Below are positions 9,401-19,345 of a stretch of 20,000 nt of DNA, one piece after another. Positions within the stretch are counted from its first letter, which is position 1. Every line of letters begins with the position of its first letter. A program made the position numbers and the translations under genes. Below the pieces are notes generated by a model. The model saw nothing but the letters and a program-made list of their open reading frames with translations. It did not search any database and was not told where the DNA came from. Source of the DNA: Chromera velia (Eukaryota; Sar; Chromeraceae); the NCBI GenBank assembly GCA_018398765.1, contig JAHBMJ010005828.1, forward strand, positions 1 through 20,000. The letters are read 5' to 3'.

Positions 9401-10740
9401 TGTCCCTTTGTTGGGCGGAGAATTCAGACGATGGGGTTTCAGGGCTAGCAGAGGGTCTAGGGTCAGGGGGCCTTGTGTCCCTTGAGGAGCTGTGTCTTAC
9501 AGTGTCAAGGCATGGGTCGGGGAGTGAGGGTTCTAGGTTGTTGGGGGAAGCGTTGAGCACCGGCAAAGTGCCGTCCCTCCGAAAGTTGCTGTTGGAGTGG
9601 AATGTTAACAGTAGCCTTCAGGGGTTGGCAGAGGGGCTGGGGGTGGGATGTCTGTCCCGTGAGGTGGCAGTAGATCTCATTCTCTACGCTGAAGATAATG
9701 GTGACGACCAACAGTGGCTAAGACCAGTGGCAGCCCTCATTCGTGCTCGGAAAGTTCCGGGCCTCCGTAAAATTGGAATTGAGGATGCAGCCGGATATAT
9801 TGAAGGAGAGAATGCATATGATCTTGGCGAGGCATTTACTCATGGGAGGGAGGGGGGGGAAACATCGTTGGTAAACCTTGAGGCTTTTGAAGAGCTTAAG
9901 TTAGATTGTTCTGCTTTTGATGTGGGCGTGAACGGATTCTGCAACCTCTTCGGAGGCATCGCATCGGGGAGGGGTTCCCTCCCTTCCCTCCACACAATCT
10001 CTGTCCCAAACCTCTATGAGGCAGATTTCTATGCTGTCCCCCCCCTTGCCGAATGCATCACGAAGGGAAAATTTCCCAAACTCCGAAATCTGCACTTTTC
10101 CTCCGATCACTGTGCCATTTCCTTCAAACAGAAGGGCATGCAGGCCCTCTGCCTCGCCCTCTGTTCCCCCCATGCAAAGTCTCTCAGAAGTCTGACCTTG
10201 AGGTCGGAAGAGACGGGGAACGACCGAAAGGCTGTGGCAGCCGAGGCTGCTCAGATGGCCACCATTGCAGTCTCTTTCAGTTTGGGGCAGCTAACAGCTT
10301 TGGAAGAGCTCAGCCTAGAGGGAGAGCTCTTTACAGAAAGCGTCTCTGCTCTGTCTGTGGGGTTGGGGAGTGGGAAGCTGCGGTCTCTCCGTTCTTTGGA
10401 GTTGCCGAGAGTGCCCCTGGGTGACGATGAAGGGACGTCCGCTCTCTGTCAGGCTTTGTCCGCAGAGAAGCTGCCAGAGCTGCGGTGTCTGAAACTCGGC
10501 CGCGTGAATGATGCCGGTCTGCAGAAACTGGCTGAAGGGTGGACGGATGAGGAGCCCCCTCCCTTGGAGGCGCTCGATCTGTCAGGGTCCTTTATTCAAG
10601 AGAAGGGAGTGTTGGCCCTTGTGTCTTTGTCAGAGACGGGGCGGCTTCCTTCCTTGTGGAACGTGCGGGTAGGAAACAGCGTGAGCAGCAGCATGCGAGC
10701 GACAGTCAAAGGCGTGTTCCCTCACACAGTGGTCGACTAA
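5507..10740 (+). CDS. Leucine-rich-repeat protein B (RI-like), seven exons, 948 aa
   Basis: Proposed exons: 5507-5590, 5811-5882, 6495-6534, 7141-7224, 7510-7632, 7978-8055 and 8375-10740 (stop TAA). All junctions keep frame: introns 1-2 are phase 0 and introns 3-6 are phase 1, falling at the same place after the LxLS/LDLN core, so each small exon supplies one LRR. Exons 1-2 encode an N-terminal helical cap (METSLDAAMGDCIPALSAVL...). Exon 7 (residues 162-948) carries many RI-like LRRs such as LGLDVSNNPL, VLDLGGNDM, ELDVSGNEL and KLDLSGTHL. No signal peptide, membrane segment or enzyme domain is visible. Residues from about 339 onward align with gene A through to the C-terminus (GVFPHT against GVFPHS). 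The exon 5 donor (GTCGGT) is weak. The ATG at 8365 in the large open frame is rejected as a start because the GCAG acceptor at 8371-8374 joins in phase. Function is unknown; a protein-binding scaffold is likely from the fold. Confidence 0.75.
6018..6444. repeat. Compound microsatellite in intron 2 of LRR gene B
   Basis: About 430 bp of pure pyrimidine/CA sequence on the coding strand: a CT run (about 6018-6049), CACT and CACC units (to about 6090), roughly nine CATTCACTCTCA-like 12-mers (about 6093-6185), CT then CA runs, a second CACT array (6253-6322), and a terminal CT run, CACG units and CA run ending at 6444. Frames through it on both strands give only Leu/Ser/Thr/His or Val/Arg/Cys repeats and are not genes. 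The acceptor of intron 2 follows 50 bases later. Confidence 0.9.
8673..8703 (+). other. G-quadruplex motif inside LRR gene B exon 7
   Basis: G runs at 8673-8679, 8685-8689, 8694-8698 and 8700-8703 with loops of five, four and one bases on the coding strand, in the codons for GVGGLAGAVGAG. This is a canonical quadruplex pattern that would also be present in the mRNA. Confidence 0.6.
9261..9284 (+). other. G-quadruplex motif at the place homologous to 365-390
   Basis: GGG runs at 9261, 9269, 9274, 9278 and 9282 with loops of five, two, one and one bases. They encode EGLREGRVG, the same LRR helix as the motif in gene A. Confidence 0.5.
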
Positions 10741-12252
10741 CGTCACAAGAGTGAAAAAAAGAGAGTATACGTCAACTATTGAAACAGCTCTGCTAAATGC
10801 TAACACAGCACTCTGAGCACCGCTTTGGTACTACTTCCTTCGCCGTTTCTCCGTTTTCTGCCGCTATAATGGGACCCTCTCAAACTGTAAAACCATAGAG
10901 AAAACTTATAGTCTACAAAATTTCATACCGTTTTCTTTAGTTTTCTAGTCAGTTAAACCTAGGAAGGTCGATCTTTTTTCTAATAGATAGAAAAGAAAAG
11001 ATCGATATATTATAGCCAAACAAGTGATAATAATTCAATTAGGATTAGGATTAATGTTCGGAGGATTGGCCTCCCGTCTCAATGCCGAATGTCCGATGTG
11101 CGGCTTCTAGGGAAAGCGTCTAGACGCATCAGACCTCCCTGGCCGGCCGGCACAGGTCTAGCCTGTGCCGCAAATGGATCATATTGAACAGTCAATCACC
11201 TGCGTGTGTATGCGAGAGGGCTCACTCCATTCTAAAGCAGGGTTTGAAAGGGAACGATCCCAGAATTGCAGATGAACGGCTCGAAGCGAGTTCCAAAACC
11301 TCCCAACATCCCATCTTCCTCCTTTTTCCCTCCTCTTTTGCTTCCTTTGTATCGCTCCACACTCTTTCATACTCTTTAATTCTTCCCTCTCTTTCTTTCT
11401 CACTACATTCGTTATAGATGTATTTATACCAGCTCTTACAAAAAGTTTTTCGTGGTCTACTTCGCGGTGCTATACATTTATCGTTTATACTTTTTAAAAT
11501 ATTACTTAAAATAAGAGAATATCCTTACTCACAGAAAATCATAACTTACGACTCCCGGTTGAAAAATCCCGCGTTGAAGTGTGTAAACTTTTAATATTCC
11601 CTCTCTCTGTAAATATATATGTACAGGTATAGCAGAACGATTCATAAGATTCAATCTAGGATTCAATCTAGGATTCAATATGGAATTTCTATTATATTTT
11701 TAAAAGAAATACAATCTAGAATGCAAGTTATGCAACATTAAATGTCACATTGCAATTGCTCGTTACAGTAAGAAACTGCCCAAATCGTCTTCCCTTGTGG
11801 AAGCCTTTTCGAGTATCACGTTAAAAGTCACGGTATGTTAAAAGTTGCGACGCAAAATACTTCGGACAGTCACTTTCATGCCAAACCATTTTTGAAAAAG
11901 ACGGACACGCGCAGCTGTGGAAGGAACGAAGCGCGCAGGGCCCTTGCACTTCATGCACAGGCAACACAATCAAAAACTATATCAAAAGGATCAAGCGGGT
12001 CCTGCAACTGTCCTCAATTTTCCTGCCTCTCATTCAAGGAACTATGAACAAATCATTTCAAAAGTGAATGCACGAAAAGAAACTCACTACACTCATCTGC
12101 AACCGCCTCAGGTTGAACCCTAAGCAAAACGACTGCTGAAGAGACTTCACCGATCCTGAAATGGAAAAACTTCAACCGATCAACTCGAGCAACCCAAAGA
12201 CTCACATTCCGATCTCCTCGTCCACCCTTCGCACCGAACAACTTCCACTTCC
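10741..12252. other. Convergent intergenic spacer with small palindromes
   Basis: Lies between the 3' ends of LRR gene B (+) and the CSP41-like gene (-). No gene is recognised. Visible structure: an imperfect AT-rich inverted repeat at 10968-11005 (TCGATCTTTT paired with AAAAGATCGA), a 12-bp perfect palindrome GCGTCTAGACGC at 11116-11127, a 9-bp perfect stem with a TCTAG loop at 11148-11170, and three 12-bp tandem units (GATTCAATCTAG) at 11648-11683. The rest is AT-rich, or pyrimidine-rich near 11310-11405. Confidence 0.5.
11148..11170. repeat. GC-rich perfect hairpin
   Basis: CGGCACAGG (11148-11156), loop TCTAG, then CCTGTGCCG (11162-11170). The stem is fully paired. It sits in a short GC-rich patch (11101-11175) that also carries the palindrome GCGTCTAGACGC, about 400 bp past the stop of LRR gene B. 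The role is unknown. Confidence 0.6.
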
Positions 12253-14285
12253 TTACTTACCGACCGCGGCAAGGATTTGTTTGTCAAGAGAGTCATCAAA
12301 AGGCTTTGCAGAGGTCTTATATGTATCTGCATACCACACCACATCGTCCTCCAGTTTGTGCGCCGGCTTCCACCCGAGTTTGAGCTTTGCCTTCTCGGGA
12401 GAAACAAAAAAGTGTGTCGGACGGAAGGGGAAGGCCCCCTTGGGAACGTCAAAGCCCAGGCTCTTCGCGTCGTACACTACGATCCTCTTTGCGGCCTCTG
12501 CGGGGTCCTTTCCGAGGGCTTTGGCTGCCAGCTTGACGACACCCTCGTAGGTCGTGTATCTGCAAGCAAGGCACTAACTCATCCAGTGTGTAGGGTACTA
12601 ATCCACCGTGCAAGTCACGCATGCCCGCACCATGCACGGCTCTCACTCTAACGGTCAAGGGACTCGAGTGTCCATCGATGTGCAGAGAAAAGAAAATTGA
12701 CGCACGCAAGGCACTCGAGTGTCCATCGATGGTGCAGAGAAAAGAAAATCGACGCACGCAAGGCACTCGAGTGTCCATCGATGGTGCAGAGAAAAGAAAA
12801 AGGGTGCAACGGGGACGGAAGAGGTTGTTGCGTGAAGTCGAGTCAGGGGCAGCAGGCAAGAAAGAGACGACAGGGAATTAACACAAAGAGTTGCTTTTCC
12901 AAAATACATGAAAGACCCCAGTCCGAGACGGAGAGAGAGCCAAGGTATGTGCGTCAGTCAGTCCCATTTCACCAGAGCCACTCAAGAACATTCAATTCCA
13001 CAAGGAACACACAGGCCGCCGGGAGGAGAACAGGCAAACGGTCACATGAAGGTATGAGTGAGATTGCAAGTGACTCTGTCAATTCTTTCCTATCTTTCCT
13101 TTCCTTCTCTTGACTCACGTCAAAACGGAGTGACCGGGCCAGAAGGACCAGATAGAGACGGAGAGACAGACTACATGTTTCTTCTTCTCCCTTCTTTTCT
13201 TCATGAACACATTACAGACAGACAGACAGACAGGAAGATTAGCAGAATGCCAAGAGAATGTGCGAGGCCGAGACAAACAAAAGAAGTGCATGTAGGAGAG
13301 AACAAGGAAATGGGGGCTCACGCAGTCAATCGATGAAGAACGAGAGATGAGTCCACCCCTTTCTTTCTGTCTGCTTCTTTAGGCCCCTCCCTTTATTAAT
13401 CAATCAACGAATCAGTCGGACAGTCTAACAGTCAGCCGATCGATCAATGAATGAAAAGGTCATTCACAAAACAGACCTGTCAGTGGCACAGTTGAAGACC
13501 TGCTTGGGAGCGTTAGGGTTTCCGATCACTGCAGCGAGCATCGAAGCAACGTCCTCAACGTGCGTCAATGTGGTACACGTTGACGGCTGTCCTGGAATCG
13601 GGATGGGCGCATCATTGGCGACTCGGTGAAAGAAGAAGTCAAGGTAGTCTCTCTTGTTCGTAAAGGGACCATAGATGTACTGGGGCCTGAAGGAACTCCA
13701 GGGGAGGCCGATGCTATCAGCGTACTTCTCCACTTCCAACTGTCCCGTCTCCTTGACAGGGTCCCCTTCTTCCATCGGCATCTCCACGCCCCCCTTGTAC
13801 ATGCCGCCTGAAGACACGTACACGTAATTCTTCACCCCCCACTGCTTTGCGAGATCTGCCACTGTCTTGGCCCCAGCCTCGTTCTTGGAGACGTTGTCAA
13901 AGACGTAGTCAAAAGTCTTACCGGACAGAAGAGACGGCACGTCGGCAGAAGAGAGGTCTGTCCAAATCACCTCGGTGTTACTCAGCTGGTCATACATGTT
14001 GAAGGGGGTTTTGCTGATGGGACTCCCACCGTCATTTAGGATGGTCACACCAATGCCCTTGGAGTTCAAAAGTTTGGCCAGATGGAACCCGATTTCTCCA
14101 TGCCCCCCCCCCTTGTTCTGAAGGATGAGGGCATTGCCTGACATCTCAAGGGAACTCCGGGGGGAGAGCGCCGAGAGACGAGGAGAGCGCCTTGCGCCCA
14201 CCAACCAGGCACCGTCTTTCAGCAGAAACGCACCACAAGACACAGCGTGCAGCAGCACGCAGAGAGACGCCAATCTGCGTGTCAT
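12253..14285 (-). CDS. CSP41-like plastid RNA-binding protein (NAD-epimerase/SDR fold), two exons, 371 aa
   Basis: Exon 1 is 14285-13477 and exon 2 is 12559-12253 (stop TAA), joined in phase 2 (AG|A, Arg) with donor GTCTGT and acceptor TTGCAG. The protein fits the CSP41a/b family of atypical short-chain dehydrogenases that bind and cleave plastid stem-loop RNA and stabilise plastid transcripts. Seen: the nucleotide-binding turn KGGGHGEIGFHLA (residues 58-70), VYVSSGGMYKG, SSFRPQYIYGP, PIPIPG, a C-terminal FPFRPTHFFVSPEKAK and LGWKP. The N-terminus has a hydrophobic signal peptide (residues 5-17) ending SCGAF, with Phe 20 at the expected +1 of an Arg/Ser-rich transit peptide (to about residue 48), as in complex red-derived plastids. 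The first in-frame ATG (14285) is used; a GTG two codons upstream is not. The stop overlaps a strong donor-like GGTAAGTAAG, so an alternative 3' exon is possible. Confidence 0.82.
12656..12807. repeat. Minisatellite (51-52 bp unit, about 3 copies) in the CSP41-like intron
   Basis: The word ACTCGAGTGTCCATCGATG starts at 12662, 12713 and 12765, followed each time by TGCAGAGAAAAGAAAA and a GACGCACGCAAGGC linker, giving a period of 51 and then 52 because the first unit lacks one G. Copies are almost identical, which indicates recent expansion. Open frames through it on both strands are repeats of the unit and not genes. Confidence 0.9.
13214..13233. repeat. Short ACAG/GACA tetranucleotide repeat in the CSP41-like intron
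   Basis: Five tandem ACAG units (13214-13233). The rest of the 917-nt intron (13476-12560) holds the minisatellite, a patch of pyrimidine-rich sequence near 13080-13115 and no coding segment. Confidence 0.7.
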
Positions 14286-14875
14286 GGTCACAGAGTCAGA
14301 CTGTCAGTTCGATCTAAGACTAACGATCGCCCAAGACCCAAAAACTCCGACTGACAATGCCAGACAACTGCCTTCTCGAGCTTCTGCACTAGACAAACGG
14401 TCACAAACGGTCACAGAAGGTGCCGAGACGATCATAGACGATCCGAGACGCAAACGACGGAGACGCCGGGCAGCTCGCACGGAGTGGTTGCGGAGCTTTC
14501 CGGGGCCATCCGCTTCGAAATTCCGTCTCTGATCGTGTATAGCCGTCTACGCGGACAATTGAAACAGGATTTGAAAGCTGTTGCCAGAATCAGAAAGTCA
14601 GATTAGCCGCTATGAAAGGCTGAGCCCGTCCGGCACTGTCCTGTTGGTCGATGCTCATTCGATCATTCAAGCGCCGACTAGGAATCTCACGAAGTGACTC
14701 CACAGCTTTGGATAAACTCTTCCTTTGATGGCACCATCTGGAAAGGAGAAGAAAGTCCTGAAAACACAGGGACCAAACAGGTGATCGATCCGGAGATCTG
14801 TTTGAGGCGATCTCTCTGGTCCCTCCAGGAAGTCGAGTAACGTAAAGCGCTGGTGGAGGTTGTGTGGAACACGGG
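14286..14875. promoter_or_regulatory. Divergent intergenic region (CSP41-like / PP6)
   Basis: 590 bp separate the two start codons, which point away from each other, so both promoters and leaders must fit here. No TATA box or GCATGC core is seen. There are repeated CGAGACG/CACAAACGGTCA words (14396-14450), a stretch with CG-rich words, and GAGGATCGATC-type palindromic words near 14780-14800. The bidirectional role is inferred from gene arrangement only. Confidence 0.4.
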
Positions 14876-16158
14876 ATGGCTGCAGACAGCTGTGAGAGTG
14901 AGCTGGACAGATGGATAGAAGGGTTGAGGAAACCGGCACCCGAGTATCTGACCGAGAGGGATCTTAAAAGGGTTTGCGAAAGTGTACGTCGATCTGCCTG
15001 CCCGTCTACCTTCTTTCCTTCTCGAATGTCTATCCTTCGATACGTTAGTCACGTCAATCAGACTGTCCTTGTGTTTTTTGGGGGGGCGAAGCTTTTGCAT
15101 TCTTCCTCGCAGAGTTCGGCGCTTTTCCCCGCACTGAGTTCCGTTTCTTTTTTGTTTTCCGTCTCGGGATGCTCTTCCTTCCTTCCTTCACTGCCCCGTC
15201 AACTCGCCCTTTTTGCAGGTGAAGACAATTCTAATTGAGGAAAACAACGTCCAACACGTCTCCTCGCCTGTCGTTATTTGTGGGGACATTCACGGACAGT
15301 ACTTCGATCTTCTGGAACTCTTTCACATCGGGGGGCAGGTCCCGAAGAGTAAATATGTGTTCATGGTCAGTCATTCTGCCCGTCCGTCAGACTGTCTCAG
15401 AGCGTCAGTGTGAGAACTCCAGAATGACAGCAACAGTTTTCAGAGATTTACCGGAAAAGGCTCCTCTTTACCTCTCGAACAAGACATTCTTGAGCTTGAT
15501 GCGAAAAAGGGAGAAGTAAACGCTAGCAGAGCGACAGGAACGGGGCATCTTTTGGATTTGCTTTTCGAGATTTCCAGTGGTCAAAGCCCCTCCAGTTCTT
15601 TTCTCTTCCTTGGAATTAATTGTTCTTTTCTCTTCCTTGGAATTAATTGTCCCTTGGAATTTTTGCGTTCTTTTCTCTTCCTTGGAATTAATTGTCCCTT
15701 GGAATTTTTGCGTTCTTTTCTCTTCCTTGGAACTAATTGTTCCTTGGAGTTGTTGCGGTGTCCTCGACTGACAAGGGAGAAGAAAACGGCGAAATTTCTC
15801 ACGTCGCTGTCTGGAGGGATATAACCCATGAAATTGAATGTTGGCATCCCCCCCCCCTTTCTCTTGCAGGGCGATTTTGTGGATCGAGGATTCAATTCTG
15901 TGGAGACCCTGCAACTGTTGCTGGTTCTCAAATTGAGGTGGGAAGGAAGAGGGGGGGCAGAAGGGACTCCTTGGACAGCGGCGAAGATTTTTTTGTTCAT
16001 GTTCCCCCCGTCTGTTGAGTCCGTCCCGTAATTTTCGTCCTCCTTCTTCTTTCTCCTCTCTCCTCAGTGCCGCTGCGCACAACTCTCTTTGCGCGGCTTC
16101 TTTTTCATGTTCCCCTCTCCCCGCCCCCCCCCTGTGTGTGTGAGAGAGAGCGTGAGAG

Positions 16159-16257
<99 letters not shown>

Positions 16258-16749
16258 GAAAGAAAGAAGGAAAGAAAGAAAGAAAAAAAGAAAAAAAGAA
16301 AAAGAGAAAAAAAAAAGAAAAGAAAAGAAAAGAAAGAAAGAAAGAAAAAGAGAGAGAGAGAGAGAGCGCATGCGGCTTGGTCCCCCCTTTCGTGTCTCAA
16401 GTTGTCTTTTCCTCCTTTCTCGCTTCTATTCCGCTGCTTAGATTCCCCCCACCAAAAACTTCCACTCCCTTGATCGATGCACCTCCTTCTCCCTTGAATC
16501 CTCGATCTGCAGATGGCCAGAGCACATCACCCTTCTACGAGGGAATCACGAAAGCCGACAAATTACACAGGTGAGTGAGTGAATGAGTGGGTGGGTGGGT
16601 GAGGACTGCACATGGGTGGCTGCCGAGAGTTACAGAGAGAATGTCAGGGATCTTCTTCACGTTCTTTCTTGCTTGCTTGCTTGGAGAATCTTTCCCTCCC
16701 TCTAGCCGTCTCTGTTCGTGTCTGTCTCGGTATACACATCTGTACGTGC

Positions 16750-16796
<47 letters not shown>

Positions 16797-19345
16797 CAGG
16801 TGTATGGGTTTTATGATGAGTGTGTGAGGAAGTACGGCAACATGAATCCATGGAAGTACTGCACCGACGTCTTTGACTACCTCACCATTGCAGCAGTGAG
16901 TCGTCCGAAGGGTCCACAAAAGAAGCCTGGATGCTGGCATGGTCGCAGACTCAGAAGCTTTGGAGGTTTCAGGGTTTCCGCAGGAGTGAATCCTGAGCAG
17001 TGACGCACCGCAAGAACACCCTTCCCCCCCCCCACCCCCTATCTGTCTCCCTCGCTGTCTGTTTTTCGGACAAGAAATAACATGAAGCCTGTCTTTCAAC
17101 CAGCCGGGCATGGAGAAGGAAGGAAGGAAGGAAGGAAGACACAGCGTGCACGCTCCTCTGCTTTCTGTCTGCCGTTCACTTTCTCTACCACTGCCTCCCT
17201 CTCTGATTGCCTGATTTCCTGCATGCAGCTTGTTGACGGTCAAGTTTTGTGTCTGCACGGCGGCCTGTCCCCCGACGTGAAGTTCATCGATCAGATGAGA
17301 CTAATCATGAGAGTCCAGGAGATTCCTCATGAGGGGCCGTTTGGAGGTACGTGGGCTTGTTGGGATGATTCTCTTCTTTTGATCTTCTTTTTTCTTTCCT
17401 GTTGCTGATGGGGATTCAGTTCAGACGGATCTTTCGGCAGCTTACGCAAAGCTTTTACTGGGACAAGCAACTAGAGGGTAATCAGGGGTAACAGTTCAGC
17501 CTTGATTGCCGTGAGGTGTATGGCCTCGTCTCGTCTCGTCCCAACGCGATGAAAAGGGGAACCTGCCCTGTGGCTTTCGTTCGTTCAAAGTGCTCGTCCA
17601 GTAACGTTCCGGCTGTGTATGTGTATTTGTGTTTTTGAGTATGTGTATCTGTATGTGTGTTTTTGTGCACGTTCATGTGAATGTGGGTGTGTTTTTCTTG
17701 TTTTTCTGGCTGTTTGTGAGACGATGGATGCAGACATTGTCTGGTCTGACCCTGACGACGTCCTCACTTGGGCCATCAATCCGCGGGGGGCGGGGTGGCT
17801 GTTTGGGGCAAATGTGTGCAAGGAGTTCTGTCACCTGAATGACCTCAGTTTGATCGCACGGGCTCACCAACTAGTTCAGGTGGGGAGGGGGGAGGTGTTT
17901 TTCTTGCTTTTGGTGTTTTACACATGTCGTTTTTGGTTGTGCTCGGGGCACAGGCTAAGCGTCGGTGGTCTTCTCCTGCTTTTTTCATAATGTCAACAGA
18001 GGTGTCCGGAAGGTTTTCCTTGACATTCAATTGGATGCGTTCTTCATTGATTGTCTCAATTGATTCTTTCTGCGTTTGCAGAAACTGTTTTGTTGCGTTG
18101 TCGTCTGCGTTCATTTCTGCTTTCGGTTACTTCTTTCAACTGAAATCTGCAGGAAGGATACCAATACAAGTTTGAGCATCGCCTGGTGACTGTTTGGTCT
18201 GCTCCAAACTACTGCTACCGGTATGTCAAAGGCCTGAATGAAATCCAGGCATTCATCATGAACAGCCACTTTTTCAGCCGGAAGGGCTTCCCAGTGTCTT
18301 CCAACCTTTTTCGTTTTGTCACGTGTTTGTCTCTCTGTCATCCGTGTTTTTTGTTTACCTGCATTGATGAAAAAAAGGCGGAGAGGGCAAGGAGCAAAGT
18401 TTGGTGCGTGTGAGAGGCTTGCTAGCACACTGACTGAAGATAGCAGGGGACTTCGGGCGGAGGTATTTGAAGAAAAGGCGGACCTAGAGATTCTGTCTGT
18501 ATGAGTACTTTAGTCGGATGGATGGGGGAGTGTGAGGTCCATCCATTTCGGAACGATAAAAAAGACTCGCGGGTTCCTTTCCCTTCTTGATTGACTGACT
18601 GCGTTGTGTGGGATCTCTGCATGTCTGTCTGAACGACCGACTGAGCGAGCAGGTGCGGGAATGTTGCCGCGATCATGAACGTGATGGATTCGGAGAGAAG
18701 GACGTTTGAGGTTTTCAAAGAGGTCAGCAGACAATTCAGAGAAGCAAAAGGAAGGGGAAGCAATGAGGAAAGAAGAGAAGAGAAAGAACGAGGAAAGACA
18801 GGGAGGCAGGGGGAGAGTGTACGCAAAGGAAGCCTGTCTGTCTGGCTATCTCGGTTCTCATCCTCAGTTCGTTGTCGATGACCTCTCTGTTCTCTTTTGG
18901 CTTTTCTTTGCTCTCGTTCTTTTCTCTCGCCAGCTTTTCCCCTCGCACGATGATTTTCCAAAAAGCAAAACAGACTCTGCGCTTTCATGATCTACTCTCA
19001 ACTCACAGCTAGCCTTGCTGGTTTGTTTTGGACCCGGCTTTGAGTCAACCTGGTCGGAGCGACTGTAACACAAACAGAAGGGAAGCTAGGCAGGGCAAAC
19101 TAATCGAAGTGTCAGTCGTTGCATTTTCTTTAATGCTCTGCTGAATTCCTCTGTTCCTCATTCCACAAAATTTGGGCCGTCGACTCAGCCGTTCTGTTTG
19201 CAGATAAAGTCCTTTACAGAGAATGAGCTAATGACGATGAACTCTTCAAAAGAAACACACGAAAAAAAAAAATGCACCCTCATGGTTGCAGGTAGAGTCA
19301 ACGAATCAGAAGCCAGCCACGCTCGCTGTCCCCTACTTTCTCTAG
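14876..19345 (+). CDS. PPP6C-like: Ser/Thr protein phosphatase PP6-type catalytic subunit, ten exons, 310 aa
   Basis: Proposed exons: 14876-14983, 15219-15365, 15870-15937, 16513-16570, 16800-16895, 17229-17346, 17734-17879, 18153-18220, 18653-18722 and 19292-19345 (stop TAG). All nine junctions keep phase. The 310-residue product is close to the usual ~305. Metal and catalytic motifs are intact: GDIHG (58-62), GDFVDRG (86-92), RGNHE (117-121), HGGLSP (169-174) and RAHQ (241-244), followed by [11 protein letters not shown] and a C-terminal [26 protein letters not shown] and the PYFL end favour PP6 over PP4 or PP2A. It dephosphorylates Ser/Thr residues through two metal ions, in the cytosol or nucleus, usually with SAPS and ankyrin subunits. 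Odd points: FNS follows the DRG motif where the family usually has an aromatic residue at the second place, and the region before PYFL is short and divergent. Exons 9-10 rest on phase, splice sites and the PYFL end. Confidence 0.9.
15595..15758. repeat. Minisatellite in PP6 intron 2
   Basis: Four copies of GTTCTTTTCTCTTCCTTGGA plus A[AC]TAATTGT start at 15595, 15622, 15667 and 15712. The last three carry an extra [CT]CCTTGGAATTTTTGC-type segment, so the period is 27 and then 45. The last copy is slightly diverged. Frames through it on both strands are repeat artefacts. Confidence 0.9.
16138..16366. repeat. Polypurine GA/GAAA tract in PP6 intron 3
   Basis: About 230 bp nearly pure A/G on the coding strand: GA runs, GAAA and GAAAGAAAG units, and AAAAAG blocks. 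It is preceded by a C run and GTGTGTGAGAG. The tract could form triplex (H-DNA) structures. Long low-complexity frames on both strands are not genes. Confidence 0.9.
16571..16600. repeat. GAGT/GGGT run beginning at the PP6 exon 4 donor
   Basis: The donor GTGAGT is directly extended into GTGAGTGAGTGAATGAGTGG and then GGTGGGTGGGTG. Donor-like words therefore recur every four bases right after the real site. Confidence 0.6.
16753..16796. repeat. CT then GT dinucleotide run merging into the PP6 intron 4 acceptor
   Basis: A CT run of about 30 bases (16753-16782) is followed by a GT run that continues straight into the acceptor GTGCAG (16794-16799). The microsatellite thus serves as the polypyrimidine tract of the splice site. 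Confidence 0.8.
17115..17136. repeat. Short AAGG tetranucleotide repeat in PP6 intron 5
   Basis: Five tandem GGAA/GAAG units about 95 bases before the exon 6 acceptor. The intron has no coding potential otherwise. Confidence 0.6.

Noticed and set aside
12449-12909. Open frames with repeated motifs on both strands in the CSP41-like intron
   Set aside because: Translations of the 51-52 bp minisatellite unit in several frames; none joins to a conserved domain.
15468-16574. Long low-complexity frames on both strands around the GA tract (for example the minus-strand 310-residue frame)
   Set aside because: They are Ser/Leu/Phe or Arg/Glu/Lys repeats from the purine tract and the minisatellite, inside PP6 introns 2-3.
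18706-18990. Continuation of PP6 exon 9 as a Lys/Glu/Arg-rich tail, or a last exon from the acceptor near 18931
   Set aside because: The donor GTCAGC at 18723 and the later exon ending PYFL fit the family better.
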